In this document: positions 32,331 through 45,597 of the stretch, piece by piece
How the letters are laid out: every line of letters begins with the position of its first letter
Numbering within the stretch: position 1 is the stretch's first letter
From: Laburnicola sp. R22_1
Lineage: Eukaryota; Ascomycota; Dothideomycetes; Pleosporales; Didymosphaeriaceae
Assembly (NCBI GenBank): GCA_014281115.1
Contig: JACONQ010000001.1
Span: 4,836,001-4,900,000, forward strand
Direction of reading: 5' to 3'
DNA: 64,000 nt
Position numbers and translations under genes: made by a program
The notes under the pieces: generated by a model
Told to the model about the DNA's origin: nothing
Databases searched by the model: none
Seen by the model: only the letters and a program-made list of their open reading frames with translations

Positions 32331-32811
32331 AGCCAGAGTCTTGTGCGCTTGCCAACAGCGTTAATATAGACCAGGTCCGCGCCGTAACGCTAGATATTTG
32401 ACGACTTGGCCTTGCTAGAGATCTGGCGCAGGTCCTGTACCCGATATCCCACCTGCGACGCCACTAGAAGCTTATTGGCGTAGTGTATATTGTTCCAGTC
32501 CACTAGGAACTCAACGCCGTTGTTCTGGCCCACTTTGCGGGGGAAGGCCTTTGAGAGTAACTCAGCCGGAGCCTTGGGCGTTGAGGGCGTCGGGCCTGAT
32601 GATACAATGGATAAGGACGTAGAGGGCGTCGGCGAGGTCGCCCTTGCCTTCTCAAGACAGCGGGACGACGCAAAGTGGGTGGCCGCGGCCTAGGTACTGG
32701 GGCCGGCCGACAACGACGTCGGGTGGCGAGGCGTATGATTCTGGGACGTTAAGAAGGACCTCATATTAATGGGTGTCAGGCTGTAACTAGGAGATAGAGA
32801 AAGTTGAGTTT

Positions 32812-32816
32812 ATTAT
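32812..32816. repeat. Copia-2 target-site duplication, left
   Basis: ATTAT precedes the left LTR and follows the right LTR at 51229-51233. Confidence 0.85.
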
Positions 32817-33023
32817 TGTTGGTTCCACGTCGGGTCGTGTATACACGGTAAACAGTAATAAATAGATAGTCAAAGATTTTTGGTTGTAAGTTGTTGTCCT
32901 ATCCTCACCGTGGAGGTGAGGATAGGGCAGACCCCCTGTCAAACACTGGCCAAACAAGGAGGCAAGGCTAGGGGTAGAACCCCTGTAACAACGCTAGCTA
33001 CTTGGGGAGAGCTACTGCCAACA
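32817..33023 (-). repeat. Copia-2 3' LTR
   Basis: 207 bp. On + it starts TGTTGGTTCC and ends CTGCCAACA. It has a strong internal hairpin (CCTATCCTCACC / GGTGAGGATAGG, about 32898-32925). Confidence 0.92.
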
Positions 33024-35884
33024 CTGGCAGTCTTTTCTTTGTGAAAATGAAGCTATCCCCAATTACCTGAATCTCCTACTACTCCTCCTTCCGCTTCACC
33101 CATCCTTCTATCCTAATTGTCAGCTTGTTTAAGCTAACTAGCTGTTTAAGGGACTTATTCGGATTGCTCTTAGTTATCGCGTCAGCAGGGTTGTCGTCTC
33201 TATTAATTTATTGGATCTCTGCGAGCTCGCGTCTCTCGTATAATTGGCGTAGAGCCATAATATCTATTATAAGTCTCTTCTTCTTTGTTGTACCAAGCTT
33301 GACAAGGCACTTGTATAGCGAGTAGGAGTCTGTACAGACTACTATTAGCAATAGTTCTCCAAGATTAAATGCAAGTTGCGACGCAATCTTGCCAATTGTC
33401 TAACCTATACAGACACCTATATCTACGCCACTAACTATGCTGTAGATCTCTAAAGCTAGCACGCTCCGTGTAATCCTTTTGCTCTTAGTTGAGCTCTAGT
33501 GGAGCAGGTTACTATAGATTTTGAACTTATTTTGTGCCACAGGGTCGTCCTCTATTGTCTTATTTGCTAATACAATAATATATCCAATCTAGGAGCTATA
33601 ATCTTTATTGTTTGCAAATAAGCTGTTAACAAAGATATACAGCTTTGCTGTTGCAAGGTGTAGCGGCACATATTATAGTCCACAGGTCAGGTTGTCAAGT
33701 TGCCACTTTAGTCGCTTGTTGAGATCCTTTGCGTCCTCTTCTGTTGGATCCTGAGCTTGCGCGGCGCGAGATAGATCAAATGAAGCCTCTAGTTGGCAAA
33801 TTGTCGCAATATAAGCTGCTCGAGCTCGTTGTTCTCTGTACGCCTGGCGGAAGTCACTGTGCGACAGGTCTACAAGCTGGATCTTCTTGCCCTGGTCCTT
33901 CTGTCTCATTTCTATCACTTTGTCTTTCTGTGTAATAATACAGCCATTGAATAGTAGTGGTAGGCTTTCAGAGAGAGCTTCCTTTAGTTTAGCCTTGATT
34001 TCTGCCTTTTGCAGTTCTGTATCTTCTTTTTCAGCAAACTGCTTATCTGCAAGAATTAAGGTATCGTCTGTCTGCATGCCAACAACTCCAAAAGGCTTTT
34101 CTGCTGTTAATAGCAGGCAGGGGTCGTACGTAGACGTCTCCATAGCTAACTGTTAGCGGTGGTGCTTGTGGTAAGTCGCCCACCAGTGTGTGCCTGCCTC
34201 TGGTATACCGTATAGCGGTCGTTGTACCACCATAATTGTATTTGGCAGGTAGGTTGATTGAAGCTGACTAGGCAGTCGAGCGAGAATAAGACGGTTAAGA
34301 TATGTTATTAACTGCGTATAGGCTTAAGTAACGTCGCGGAGGTATACTCTAATATCGCAGTGGATAGCCGTAGGTGCTAGAGCTAGAATAAGACGTTAAC
34401 TAGACTGTTGGATTGTGGGAGATTGCGTAAGGATAATCTCCTTTCCATCGTTATTGTACGCCTGTATTACTAGCCTAGATTTCTCAAAAGGGTTGTCTAT
34501 TGTCTTGCCTTTGACCTCATTAACTAGTCGCGATTTGAATACTCGGATTCCCTAGTGTTTGCCATCTGGATCGTACTGAGTAAACTCAAAGACTCCTCTT
34601 GCAATTAGCCCGTCGATTTCCTACCTTTGTGATGCCTTAAAAGGTGCTCCTGGTGTTGTAATCTTGCCTTCCTGGCGCAGTTTGCGAGAGAGCTCTCTAT
34701 CCACAACTTCCTTTGCGGTCATATAGGCTGTTGATTAAAGCTGCTCACCCTAATTCTCATTGTCTATTTTGTCACCTGGGTATCTTGTTGGCTTGCGTCT
34801 TTGGCAACTGGGTCGAGCTTCTGCGGCTGGTTTCTCGCGCGGGGATTTGGGTGGCGTACCGCCAACAGGATCTGGCATTGTGGTATCTGGCAGTGTGGGA
34901 TCTTGTGGCGTAGTCTCTTGCGGCTCCTTATAGTACGGTTTCACAACTGTTGAGCGGAACTGGGTTGATCCGCTTGGCAGCTCTACTCTATAGGTCTCTC
35001 CCTGGGTTTTAAGCAGCGTATGTGGGCCTGTCCATCCTTTCTTCTCTCTGTATACTCGGACCTAGGAGCCAATAGGCAGGTTGACAGTAATCCGCGTATC
35101 TGGGCCATTCTGTATCGCAAGGGCGTTGTTGATTTGGCGCTGGGCGTGTAGTTTTTGCACTTTATTAGTCGCTAGTCTAATAGCTTTTATACGTTTTTTA
35201 GTAGAGGGTGATGGAGGATCTGCGTCCGTCATCCTTGGGTAGGCGCCAAACACTAGCAGAGTGGGCACTAGTCCATCTGGTCCTGCTGAATTGTTGACAG
35301 CCTTCTGTGCCATTTGTAGTATGAGCTCCTTGCTTGGTCTCTTATCCTGTACCTTAGCTTCTATAATCTTGTACGCGCGGCGCAGAGGGGCGTGGTATCG
35401 CTCTACTAAGCTAATGCTGTTGTGAGCTTCTACTGGCACTTCCTTTGTAATAATTGCCATCGATCTAGCAAGCTGCTAGAACTCCCGCAAAGCAAAGTTT
35501 GTACCGGCGTCATGCACAATCTAATCTAGCGGGCCAAGATAGACGTTAATTTAGCAGATTTGGATCGTGTCCTATGCCGTAGCTGCAGACATGTCAGGTA
35601 GGAATTGTGAGGCACTAAATTAGGTAGCTTTATTAACTATCTAGAGGACTGGCTTGCCATTAATGTATAGTACGTCTATAACAATAGAAAAATTAAACTC
35701 ATAGTCGTCTTTTAACGTAAATTTAAATCTGCCAGGTGACTTGGCATTCATCTAACAGTGGTGGCAATACCTTATCAGGTGTTGCAGAATCTGCTGGTCT
35801 ACCTTATGGCCAGCGCGCTGTAACAGCCAGAGCAGTCGGCGTACTAACAGGTGGCCGAATTGTCGGTGGAGGCGTCGTAGTTCA
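33024..35884 (-). pseudogene. Copia-2 pol, C-terminal part: pre-integrase end, integrase, reverse transcriptase, RNase H
   Basis: Reading leftward: LRRLHRQFGHLLVRRLLWLL ending in CHHC (35878-35755), the HHCC zinc module; integrase with EAHNSISLVERYHAPLRRAY (about 35440-35380), whose E is the third catalytic acid; a Pro-rich linker (34944-34750); and RT at about 34700-33670 with the YVDD-equivalent QTDDTLILAD (about 34080-34055) and FNGCIITQKD. RNase H is degraded (33665-33030). The open frames are separated by TAG/TAA stops and are only mildly RIP-mutated, in contrast to the gag half at 48361-51021. Confidence 0.85.
35872..35884. repeat. LINE-2 target-site duplication, left
   Basis: GCGTCGTAGTTCA, matching GCGTCGTAGTTTA at 48348-48360 (one C/T difference). 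Confidence 0.9.
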
Positions 35885-38800
35885 TAGTAGTAGTAGTAGT
35901 ATTGATTAACGTCCAGGAACCTAGGTTCTAGCCTCCCATGGGGCATGGGGACGCGCCAAGTAGCCATCTGGGGCCAGCCAGATAGTAAAGGCGATTTATG
36001 CTATAAACTATTGCCGTCTCTTGCAGCGGCTTGTAAGAGTCCACCCCCCTCTATATAGGGGCTAAATCCGTGTCTTTATGCCTATAGGCTAAGATGTTGG
36101 GGTGTAGCTATTATATATATAATAATCCAAAGCAGGGGCAGCTTTGGCTACCCCAAAGCTATGTTAAAAAGTGCCAAGACCTTAGCGTAAAACTAGTATA
36201 GGAAAGGTAAGGATTGTGTAGATAGTAAGGAGAGGTAAGGAGAGTAGAAGAGCGTAGGGGAGGTTGCCTCGTGTGGCAAGATATTAGGATAAGAGGTACC
36301 CCTACTAGGAGCTTAGACAGAGTCGACGCTGGAGGAGCTATCCTAGGTTATTGTCGCGCCCGCCAGCATCTATGGCTTAGTAGGCAGTCTATAGAACTAA
36401 TATTTATTTGTTAGTGTTAGTGGGGTTAGTAAGCTCTAGCAAGAGTTAAAAATCTTTAGGCTTAAGGGTCTTTAAGTATTTAACGCCCTCCTGTGTAGTG
36501 CTAGGAGGAAGAGGGGATTATTTTAACTAGTAGCGGAACTTCCGGACCGCTTATAGGCAGTGGACTATATAGTCTAGCGCGAGATCTGCCCTACAGGAGT
36601 ATCCTATAACTGCGTTATTATATTTAAACTTCTTATAGTACTAAGCGTAATATCTATAGTAGGTGCGTATAAATAGTAGCTTTGCAAGCGTTAGTTATTA
36701 AAGAGTAAGCTTCTTTAGCTATTTTGTAGGGCGATACTTAAGGTTTTACTATATGTACCACCTAGACAGATTTAGTGTGTGCTTGCGCCACTAGTCCATC
36801 TCTACGCTCCTAGTAAGGGCGCGAACGTCTGACTTAAGGCCTAAGGCTGTGGGTTTAGTTGCTATGCCGTGTGGAGGTTTAGGGGTCCTTGCCGCGTTAT
36901 CTACTAGCTAGTCTGCCCGTTTGTTTCCCTCTATATTGTAGTGTCCTAGGGACCACTAGATAGTAATGTCTAGGTTCTTAATTATCTCTTAGCACCTAAT
37001 AAACGCCTACTATAAGAAGGGGGATAGGTTGCCTCTAATACACTATATAATAGAGGTGCTATCTATGCACATATATATGCGTCTAAGCTAGTAGGCTGGC
37101 GTGTAAAGCGTGTGTGAGAGTCCTTGCCACGCGCCTATAGCTTTAGCATTAAAGACGTGGGACCTAGGGTTAAGGGAGCTATTACCCTATAGGGTAAGAG
37201 TCTGCCCTTTATATATAGCATAGCTGTATATAATATACTTAACACTATTAAGCCATTGTTTAGAGCTATTAGAGAAGATAGTAATAGCAGTTAGTAGGAG
37301 AAAGGCCTACCACTCCTTAAAGTGGCGGGCGGCTTCCTTCTTATTCACATGGCCTATGGGGTCGTCGCGGCTCCCAGGGGAGTAGTGGGGGGCGCGGAAT
37401 TTGGGTTAAGGTACTGGGTTAAAGACCTGTGCTAGTTGTTGTACCTTCGTGCGGGCTCTCTATAGGAGGCCTGCGCCTCGGCCTCTTCTAACTGTAGAAA
37501 GGTAAGTCCTAGCAGTTAGTGGGTGCTTTTTATTAATTGTTAGCAGGTGTGCTGCAAAGCGGAACTTGTAGGTTTCTAGGGCTACTGCTACTAAGGGGAG
37601 TCTAGCGTCCCTAAAGATAGCAGTAGTAAGTATAGTCTAGTAGGCTAGAATAATAGCTCTATATACCTACCTAAGGACCTTATTAAGTGTTTCTATGTGC
37701 CAACCTAGTTGGGTGCTCACTTTAGCGCCTTTTAACTGGCGTATAATTCTAGAGGGTTTGGTTCTTTCTCCGTACTAGGCCTCCGCTCTATATAGGAGTT
37801 GGGGGAGAATATAGAAGATTACCACTTTGCGCAAAGACCCTAGTAGGGGGCTATGTTTAATCTAAGCAAGGCTGCGAATATAGTAGGCAACAACCCTTAT
37901 CTTTATAGTGTGTATGGCCATATAGGTCTTAAAGGTAAGCTTTCTATTAAACTATACGCCTAGCCAGCGCAGTGCAGGTACCTTACTTATGAGGAGGGTT
38001 GGGTAAATAGTAAGGTAATTGTTAACGGCGCAGGGCGGCGCGTAGTCCCTATTCTATCTTGTAAGGTAGATTATTTTAAGCTTATCTAGTAAGAAAGTAA
38101 TCTTGTGGTCCGCGCTATATAAGTTAATCTTATAGACTTATTTAGCAAGTATTTTAACATTAAGGTTAAGGCTATAGAAGGCGCTGTAGAGGCATATATT
38201 GTTAGTATAGCCAAAGCGTATAGTTATATCCTAGAGCAGTAGCTCTATAAGGTATAACATATAGATAATAGGGGAGAATGGCGAGCCCTATAGGGTGCCG
38301 CAGGCTACTAGGTGGCAGCCAGAACAGTGTTGGCTATAGCAGATAAGAATGTGTTAGTTTATAAGGATGTTGCGTGTAAGAACTAGGACCTTTTAGTACT
38401 AGCCTTAGTCTTTTATACGGTGTAGTAGCTAGTTAACTAGTAGCGCGTTAAAAGCTTCTAGTATATCCATAGTTACCATAGTGACGTATTTGCCCTTACT
38501 AAAAGCGAGTTCGGCTTTATAGGTAAAGGCTGTGATTAGGTCTATGGCCGACCTTTTTAGGAGGGCCCCCCTATATTAGGGGCTTAGAACGCCGTGCAGT
38601 ATAGCTAAGTAGGCTATGCGCTAAGCGATTACCCTTTTAAAACCTTTGCTAAGGCAGAGTAGCATGGCAAGTAGTCTTATAGACTCTAGGATTGTGTAGT
38701 CTTTCTTGCCAAGTTTCTTAATAAAAACAATCCCCCTGTCTGTCCAGGCGGCTAAGTAGTAGTTAAGTAATAGTAGGTCGCGGTAGATATCGTAAATATA

Positions 38801-39349
38801 CTATCTAATATGGTTCTAGTATACTGTAAGCAGCCAGACTATTATGCTATTAGCGCCTAGTAAGGTGCTAAAGACCCTAATTACGCAGCGCTCTGTCTCT
38901 TTAATTAATAGGTACGTGTCCTATAGGATAGTAGGGTGTTTTTATAGGATAGGTAGTTTTGGCAAATTGTTCTTTGCTATAAATCTATAGAGAAGTGCTT
39001 ATTATAGTATCTTAGTCTTGTCTTTATCTTTAGTTGCCTGCGCGCCTCTAAACACTATTAGTGCCTATGTTCTAGTAGGTTCTAGCTTATGCTAATTAAT
39101 AATGCGGAAAAGTTTCTAGTTGCCTTTAGCGTTATCTATAGTGTGTTGCTAGTACTCCTTCTTTACCTTGCAGACTATTACTAGGAAAGTACGTGTCTTA
39201 TTAGAGAGGCCCTAGCTAGTGTGGCCATTAAGCAAGTAAAGGTGTGCTTAATAGGCTATCTTGCAATTATCTATCTACTAGGGCGCCAAGTGGCCTATCC
39301 CTCTCTTCTTTCTACCTACTATCTTTAGGGCGTTAGTAAGGACTTCTTC

Positions 39350-39350
<1 letters not shown>
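35885..39350 (-). pseudogene. LINE-2 3' part: RT, RNase H and 3' UTR
   Basis: Aligns along its length with LINE-1 12440-15842. The 3' UTR keeps the CCCCCCT...GGGG stem (about 36042-36062). The RNase H and RT positions are readable only by comparison, because almost every Gln and Trp codon has become a stop. It ends mid-ORF2 at GGACTTCTTCT, where LINE-3 inserted. Confidence 0.85.
39336..39350. repeat. LINE-3 target-site duplication, left
   Basis: GTAAGGACTTCTTCT; the right copy GTAAGAACTTCTTCT is at 45583-45597 (one G/A difference). Confidence 0.92.

Positions 39351-39384
<34 letters not shown>
39351..39384 (+). repeat. LINE-3 3' tail, (AGT)11
   Basis: Eleven tandem AGT triplets, then ATTAATTAACGTCC. 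The tails of LINE-1 and LINE-2 are about five triplets long. Confidence 0.9.
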
Positions 39385-39899
39385 TTAATTAACGTCCAGG
39401 AACCTAGGTTCTAGCCTCCTATAGGGCATGGGGACGCGCCGAGTAGCCATCTGGGGCCAGCCAGATAGTAAAGGCGATTCATGCTATAAGCTATTACCGT
39501 TACTTGCAGCGGCTCGTAAGAGTCCGCCCCCCTCTATGCGGGGGCTAAATCCGTGTCTTTATGCCTATAGGCTAAGATGTTGGGGTGTAGCTATTATATA
39601 TATAACAATCCAAAGTAGGGGTAGCTTTGGCTGCCCTAAAGCTGTGTTAAAAAGTGCCAAGACCTTAGCGTAAAACTAGTATAGGAAAGGTAAGGATTGT
39701 GTAGATAGTAAGGAGAGGTAAGAAGAGTAGAAGAGCGTAGGGAAGGTTGCCTTATATAGCAAGATGTTAGAATAAGAGGCACCCCTACTAGGAGCTTAGA
39801 CAGAGTTAACGCTAAAGGAGCTATCCTAGGTTATTATTGCGCCCGCCAGCATCTGTGGCGTAGTAGGCAGTCTATAGAACCAACATTTATTTATTAGTG

Positions 39900-42800
39900 T
39901 TAGTAGGGTTGGCAAGCTCTAGCAAGAGTTAAAAATCTTTAGGCTTAAGGGTCTTTAAGTATTTAACGCCCTCCCGTGTAGTGCTAGAAGGGAGAGGGGG
40001 TTGTTTTGGCCAGTAGCGGAACTTCCAGACCGCTTATAGGCAGTAAACTATATGGTCTAGCGTAAGGTCTGCCCTGTAAAAGCATTCTATAACTACGTTA
40101 TTATGTTTAAACTTCTTATAGTACTAAGCATAGTGTCTATGGCAGGTGCGTATAGATAGTAGCTTTGCAAGCGTTAGTTGTTAGAGAGTGAGCTTTTTTG
40201 GCTATTTTATAGGGCGATACTTAAGGTCCCACTATATATACTACCTAGATAGATTTAGTGTGTGCTTACGCCACCAGTCTATCTTTGCGCTCCTAGTAAG
40301 GGCGCGAACGTCTAACTTAAGGCCTAAGGCTGTGGGTTTAGTTGCTATGCTATATAGAGGTTTAGGGGTCCTTACTGCGTTGTCTACTAGCTAGTCTGCC
40401 TATTCGTTTCCCTCTATATTGTAGTGTCCTAGGGACCACTAGACAGTAATGTCCAGGTTCTTAATTGTCTCTTAGCACCTAACAAACGCCCACTGCAAGA
40501 AGGGGAATAGGTTGCCTCTAATACACTATATAACAGAGGTACTATCTATGCACATATATATGCGTCTAAGCTAGTAGGCCGGTGTACAAAGCGTGTGTAA
40601 GAGTCCTCGCCACGCGCCTATAGCTTTAGCATTAAAGACGTGGGACCTAGGGTTAAGGGAGCTATTGCCCTATAGAGTAAAAGTCTACCCTTTATATATA
40701 GTGTAGCTGTATATAATATGCTTAACGCTGTTAAGCTATTATTTAGAGCTATTAGAGAAGACAGTAATAGCAGTTAGTGGGAGAAGGGCCCACTACTCCT
40801 TAAAGCGGCGGGCGGCTTTCTTCTTATTCATATGGCCTATGGGGTCGTCGCGGCTCCTAGGGGAGTAGTGGGGGGCGCGGAATTCGGGTCGGAGTACTGG
40901 GTTAAAGACCTGTGCTAGTTATTGTACCTTTGTGCGGGCTCTCTATAGGAGGCCTACGCCTTAGCCTCTTCTAACTATAGGAAGGTAAGTCCTGGCAGTT
41001 AGCGGGTGCTTTTTATTAATTGTTAGCAGGTATACTGCGAAGCGGAACTTGTAGGTTTCTAGGGCTATTGCTGCTAAGGGAAGTCTAGCGTTCCTAAAGA
41101 TAGCAGTGGTGGGTGTGGTCTAGTAGGCCGGAACAACAGCTCTACATACCTGCCTAAGGACCTTGTTAAGTGTTTCTATGTGCCAACCTAGTTAGGTGCT
41201 CACTTTGGCGCCTTTTGACTAGCGCATAATTCTAGAGAGTTTGGTTCTTCCTCTATACTAGGCCTTCGCTTTGTATAGAAGTTAGGGAAGGACGTAGAAG
41301 ATTACCGCTTTGCGCAAAGACCCTAGTAGGGGGCTGTGTTTAATCTAAGTAAGGCTGCGGATATAGTAGGCAACAACTCTTGTCTTTGCGGCGCGTATAG
41401 CCACGTAGGTCTTAAAGGTAAGCTTTCTATTAAACCATACGCCTAGCCAGCGCAGTGCAGGTACCTCACTTATAGGGAAAATTAGGTAAATAGTAAGGTA
41501 ATTATTAATGGCGCAGGGCGGCGCGTAGTCCCCGTTCTATCTTGTAAGGTGGATTATTTCGAGCTTGTCTAGTAAAAAAGCAATCTTATAGTCCGCGCCA
41601 TATAAGTTAATCTTACAGACTTATTTAGTAAGTATTTTAATATTAAGGTTAAGGCTATAAAAGGCGCTGTAGAGGCATATATTGTTAGCATAGCTAAAGC
41701 GCATAGTCGTGTCCTAAAGTAGTAGCTCTGTAAGGTATAATATATAGATAACAGGGGAGAATAGCGAGCCCTATGGGGTGCCGCAGGCTACTAGGTGGCG
41801 GCCAGAATAGTGTTGGCCGTAGCGAACAAGAATGTGTTAGTTTATAAGAATGTTGCGTGTAAGGACTAGGACCTTCTAGTGCCAGCCTTAGTCTTTTATG
41901 TGGTGTAGTAGCTAGTTAACTAGCAGCGCGTTAAAAGCTCCTAGTACATCCATAGTTACTATGGTGACGTGTTTGCCCTTACTAAAAGCGAGTTCGGCTT
42001 TATAGGTAAAGGCCGTAATTAGGTCTATGGCCGACCTTTTTAGGAGGGCCCCTCTGTGCTAAGGGCTTAGAACGCCGTGCAGCACAGCTAAGTGGGCTAT
42101 GCGCTAAGCGATTACCCTTTTAAAACCTTTGCTAAGACAGAGTAGCATAGCAAGTAGTCTTATAGACCCTAGGATTGTATAGTCTTTCTTACTAAGTTTC
42201 TTAATAAAAACAATCTCCCTGTCTGTCCAGGCAGCTAGATAGTAGTTAAGTAATAGTAGGTCGCGGTAGATATCGCAAACGTACTATCTAATATGGTTTT
42301 AGCATACTATAAGCAGCTAGACTATTATGCCATTAGCGCCTAGTAAGGTACTAAAGACCCTAATCACGCAGCGCTTCGTCTCTTTAATTAATAGGTATGT
42401 GTCCTACGGGATAGTAGGGTGTTCTTATGGGGTGGGCGGTTCTGGCAAATCGTCCTTTACTATAAATCTGCAGAGAAGTGCTTATTATAGTATCTTAGTC
42501 TTGTCTTTGTCTTTAGTCGCCTCTGCGCCTCTAAACACTATTAGTGCCTATATTCTAGTAGGTTCTAGCTTATGCCAATTAATAATGCGGAAAAGTTCCT
42601 AGTTGCCTTTAGCGTTATCTATAGTGTGTTGCTAGTACTCCTTCTTTGCCTTGCAGACTATCACTAGGAAAGTACGTGTCTTATTAGAGGGGCCCTAGCT
42701 AGTGTGGCTATTAAGCGAGTGAAGGTGTGCTTAATAGGCTGTCTTGCAATTGTCTATCCACTAAGGCGCTAAGTGGCCTATCCCTCTCTTCTTTCTACCT

Positions 42801-43700
42801 ATTATCTTTAGGGCGTTAGTGAGAACTTCTTTTAAGGCAGCGACGCGCCTATTAACGTGCTCGCAGGTCTATAGCCTATCTAAGCAGGGGGCGCCTTTTA
42901 TTCTATTAGCAACAGCGTTAATAAATAGCAATAGCTTCTTTGTAGGAACCCTATATTAGAACTAGTTAAGGGGCTCCTATCCTCTGCCAGAAATCGTAGT
43001 AACTAATGTGTTATAGTCTAAGCCGCAGTTTATATCTATTCGTACCGCGGTAGTTACAAAGGGAATATTATAGAAAGAGAGGTCTATAACATACCCGGCC
43101 CTATAGGTAGGGATTCCGGGTTTGCCTATATAATCCATACCGCTGTCTGTAGCCCATTAGGCCAGCTTAGCTCCGCCCTATATAGTTGTAACACTAGGCT
43201 CGAACATATCGTGTTTAGCGTTAAGATTACCTTCTGCTAGGCACCTGTTTAGTGGGGTAAGGTAGGTAATATAGTCGAGTACCGGCGTAGTCTGTGGCGC
43301 CTAGTAAACGTTAAGTATAAAGATTCTATTTACTTTAATCTACTGCAGGTCCCTGTTATATAGCGGGGTATAGGGCGTAATCTTTAGTCTATTGCTCTTA
43401 CGGGTAAAGATGAGGACCCAGAGGTGTTCTGCCTCCTAGGTCTCCCGGCTGTCCCAGCCGTCCACTAGTAGATAAAGGTTATAGCTAGGGTGGTTTAAAG
43501 TCTATATACTAGGCTAGGTAGCTGGCTCTTATATATAAATAATGTTAATACCCTTTGTAAAAGCAATCTTAAGGGCAGCTATGTGTGCTAGGCCACTTCT
43601 GCTAATATTAGTCTAGCATACTTTTATATTGGGGTCCCTGCAAGGGGTGTATCTATAGTAGTTATTCCTTATTAATTAGAGGAGTTGTCTATAGTCATGT
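39900..43700 (-). pseudogene. LINE-3 ORF2: endonuclease, reverse transcriptase, RNase H
   Basis: The exonuclease/endonuclease (EEP) domain starts near 43640 (SRSGLAHIAALKIAFTKGIN, IIYIQEP) and ends near 43010 with DSGMDYIGKPGIPT, GYVIDLSF and GLDYNTL; the last stands where an SDH catalytic motif is expected, altered by transitions. RT follows (about 42600-41700), including the GTPQGSPLS region at about 41770. RNase H lies at about 40850-40370, and the C-terminal Cys/His module at about 40080. Numerous TAG/TAA stops. Inactive. Confidence 0.85.
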
Positions 43701-45447
43701 CCTCCTATAAGGAGGACTGTGTGTAGTCTATATATTTTGCGCTTTGTGCTAAGAGTGCAGCGAGGTTAAGGCTGCCGCTTATAGGCGCGGTAAGTCTAAC
43801 TAGTTAGCTTAAGGCGCGAGCCGCTTATTATGCCGCAAGATTAGGGTAGGGGCTTAAGCGCTGTCCTCTTAGTGGGTAAGGGCTAGGAACTCGTTCCTGG
43901 CTCTCTTAGTCTATGGGCTCTTCTTAAGGGGCTTGTTAGACAATATCTCTAGTAGGAGCAGTGTCCTCTTTGTTAGGTTGAGCGTTGTCCTTAGTAGGAG
44001 GGGCGCCTTCTCTATTGGCGGCGTTGCCTTGTCTCTGCGCAGTAGGCGCGGATTAGGGTTGCGGGTTGTGTAGCTGGTTATAGGCCTTTTGTCTAGCGCG
44101 GCAGAGGGTGGCTAGCTTATAGCGGGTAGGTCTTATAATCCTGCCACTTACTCGCCTAGGCTTTACTAGGTAGGTTAGATTGTTAGCGGCGTGTAAACCG
44201 CGGTAATTAGGGCACTATAGCTTATAAGCATAATTATTACCTATAGAGCCTTTGTGCTCGCTCTGTTTTATACCGCAGTTATAGTAGTAGGGCACGCGGG
44301 TGCAACACGCTACGTTGCAGTATCCCTGGCAGCTAGAGTTATATCGCTTAATTGCGCGTTTCTTAATAATTTCGCGGGATAAGTTGCTAACGCCAAAGAG
44401 TTGGAAAGGTGTTACTGGCTTCTTAAAGGACACCACATAGGTAGTGTGTCTGTATTAGTTTAGGCCGTGCCTAGAGAGCTAGTAGTTTACTAGGCGAGTT
44501 AAGGTCTGCGTAAAAGCCTCTTCCGCGATTATTTCTAGAGTGTATAGGACTTCTTGTCCTAACAGCAAGTGGTAGCTGCTAGGCACCCTAGAGACAGCGT
44601 AGTTAGTCTAGCGTGTGGGCAACTCTGCGCTATTGCTATTAATAGAGCGGATTATTAGTTCCTTCTTTTCTTATTCTATAAGTTGTTGTTGTATAGTCTT
44701 AGAGGCTAGCGTAATAGCCCAGCCTATTTAGGTCCTTGTGGCTGTGGGGATATCGCTAATATTAAGTTCTATAGCGTCGCAGATTGCCTTTCGCATAGCG
44801 AAGGCGGAGGTCTATCTAAGCCTATTAGCTAGATTTGAGACAGTAAGCAAGATCTATAGGTCTACTGCTTGTCTAGGGGGCTGCTATCGCTTAATAGCAG
44901 CTGTGGCCCTTCTACTATTAGTTATTATGTGCCCGCTATCCCTATAATAGGAGGCGGATGCTACGCTTACCTATGTCTTCTAAGGCTAGGCGGCAAGACC
45001 GCTGTTACTGTCCGTAGTATAGGCTATAGTTATCGAGTTGTAGCCGGTCCTTACTAGATTGGGGCAAAGGCTTAGCGCAATAGTAGAGTTTTTTAGCGCC
45101 TGTATAACGTGGTTGCGAAGAACGATAGTAGCCGCTAGCTTCTCTAAGCGCTTAAATTTGGCAAGGCAGTGGTTAACAGCATTAGCTATTGCCATTACTA
45201 TCTTTTTCTAGGTCTCTGCCGCCTTATAGGTAGCCATAAGGTAGGAGTTAAGGACACTAGCTATAGTTTCTGTGTTAGTAGGGCGGATAGGCACGCCTCC
45301 ACTAAAGGAGAGGCATCTAGGAGGGCGAATATTAGACTATTAGCGCTTCCTTATAGCGTGCTAAAGGTTATTCTGTTGCGCAGACTTAAGGTCTAGTAGG
45401 CGGGTTGCTGTAGAGGTCCCTAGAGGGGGCCTCTAAGGCGTCTCCAT
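43700..45447 (-). pseudogene. LINE-3 ORF1 (gag-like, zinc knuckles)
   Basis: Proposed start at the ATG complement 45445-45447, reading METP then, after a stop at a Gln position, RPPLGTSTATRLLDLKSAQQ. A helical middle segment covers about 45195-44986 (ANAVNHCLAKFKRLEKLAAT). A Cys/His-rich C-terminus lies at 44350-44240 (CQGYCNVACCTRV, YYNCGIKQSEHKGS), the zinc knuckles that bind LINE RNA. The boundary with ORF2 is not resolved. RIP stops throughout. Confidence 0.7.
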
Positions 45448-45461
45448 TGCTATTATTAAAC

Positions 45462-45479
45462 CACCGCACGCGTGCGGTG
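45462..45479. promoter_or_regulatory. Perfect 18-bp palindrome in the LINE-3 5' leader
   Basis: CACCGCACGCGTGCGGTG, centred on ACGCGT, 15 bp upstream of the ORF1 ATG. Preserved in LINE-2 at the same relative position. Candidate internal promoter or RNA hairpin. Confidence 0.6.
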
Positions 45480-45597
45480 CCTAAAGATGGCTAGAAGTGG
45501 TATTTAGATGAAACTGAGATAATAAGATAGAAAACTAGGCAGTTTTAACCACTTTCTTAAAATTTCAAAAGTTAATAATAGTGTAAGAACTTCTTCT

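Larger units (their letters stand above)
39351..45582 (-). mobile_element. LINE-3, full-length copy nested in LINE-2
   Basis: 6232 bp. 3' tail of about eleven AGT triplets (39351-39384 on +), 3' UTR stem near 39530-39545, ORF2 (about 39900-43700) and ORF1 (about 43700-45447), and a 5' leader with a perfect palindrome (45462-45479). RIP is heavy but somewhat lighter than in LINE-2. Confidence 0.93.

Noticed and set aside
31498..32693. Plus-strand frames at 31498-31767, 31980-32330 and 32490-32693
   Set aside because: Antisense to the hAT-2 transposase, whose minus-strand frame contains the recognised hAT motifs.
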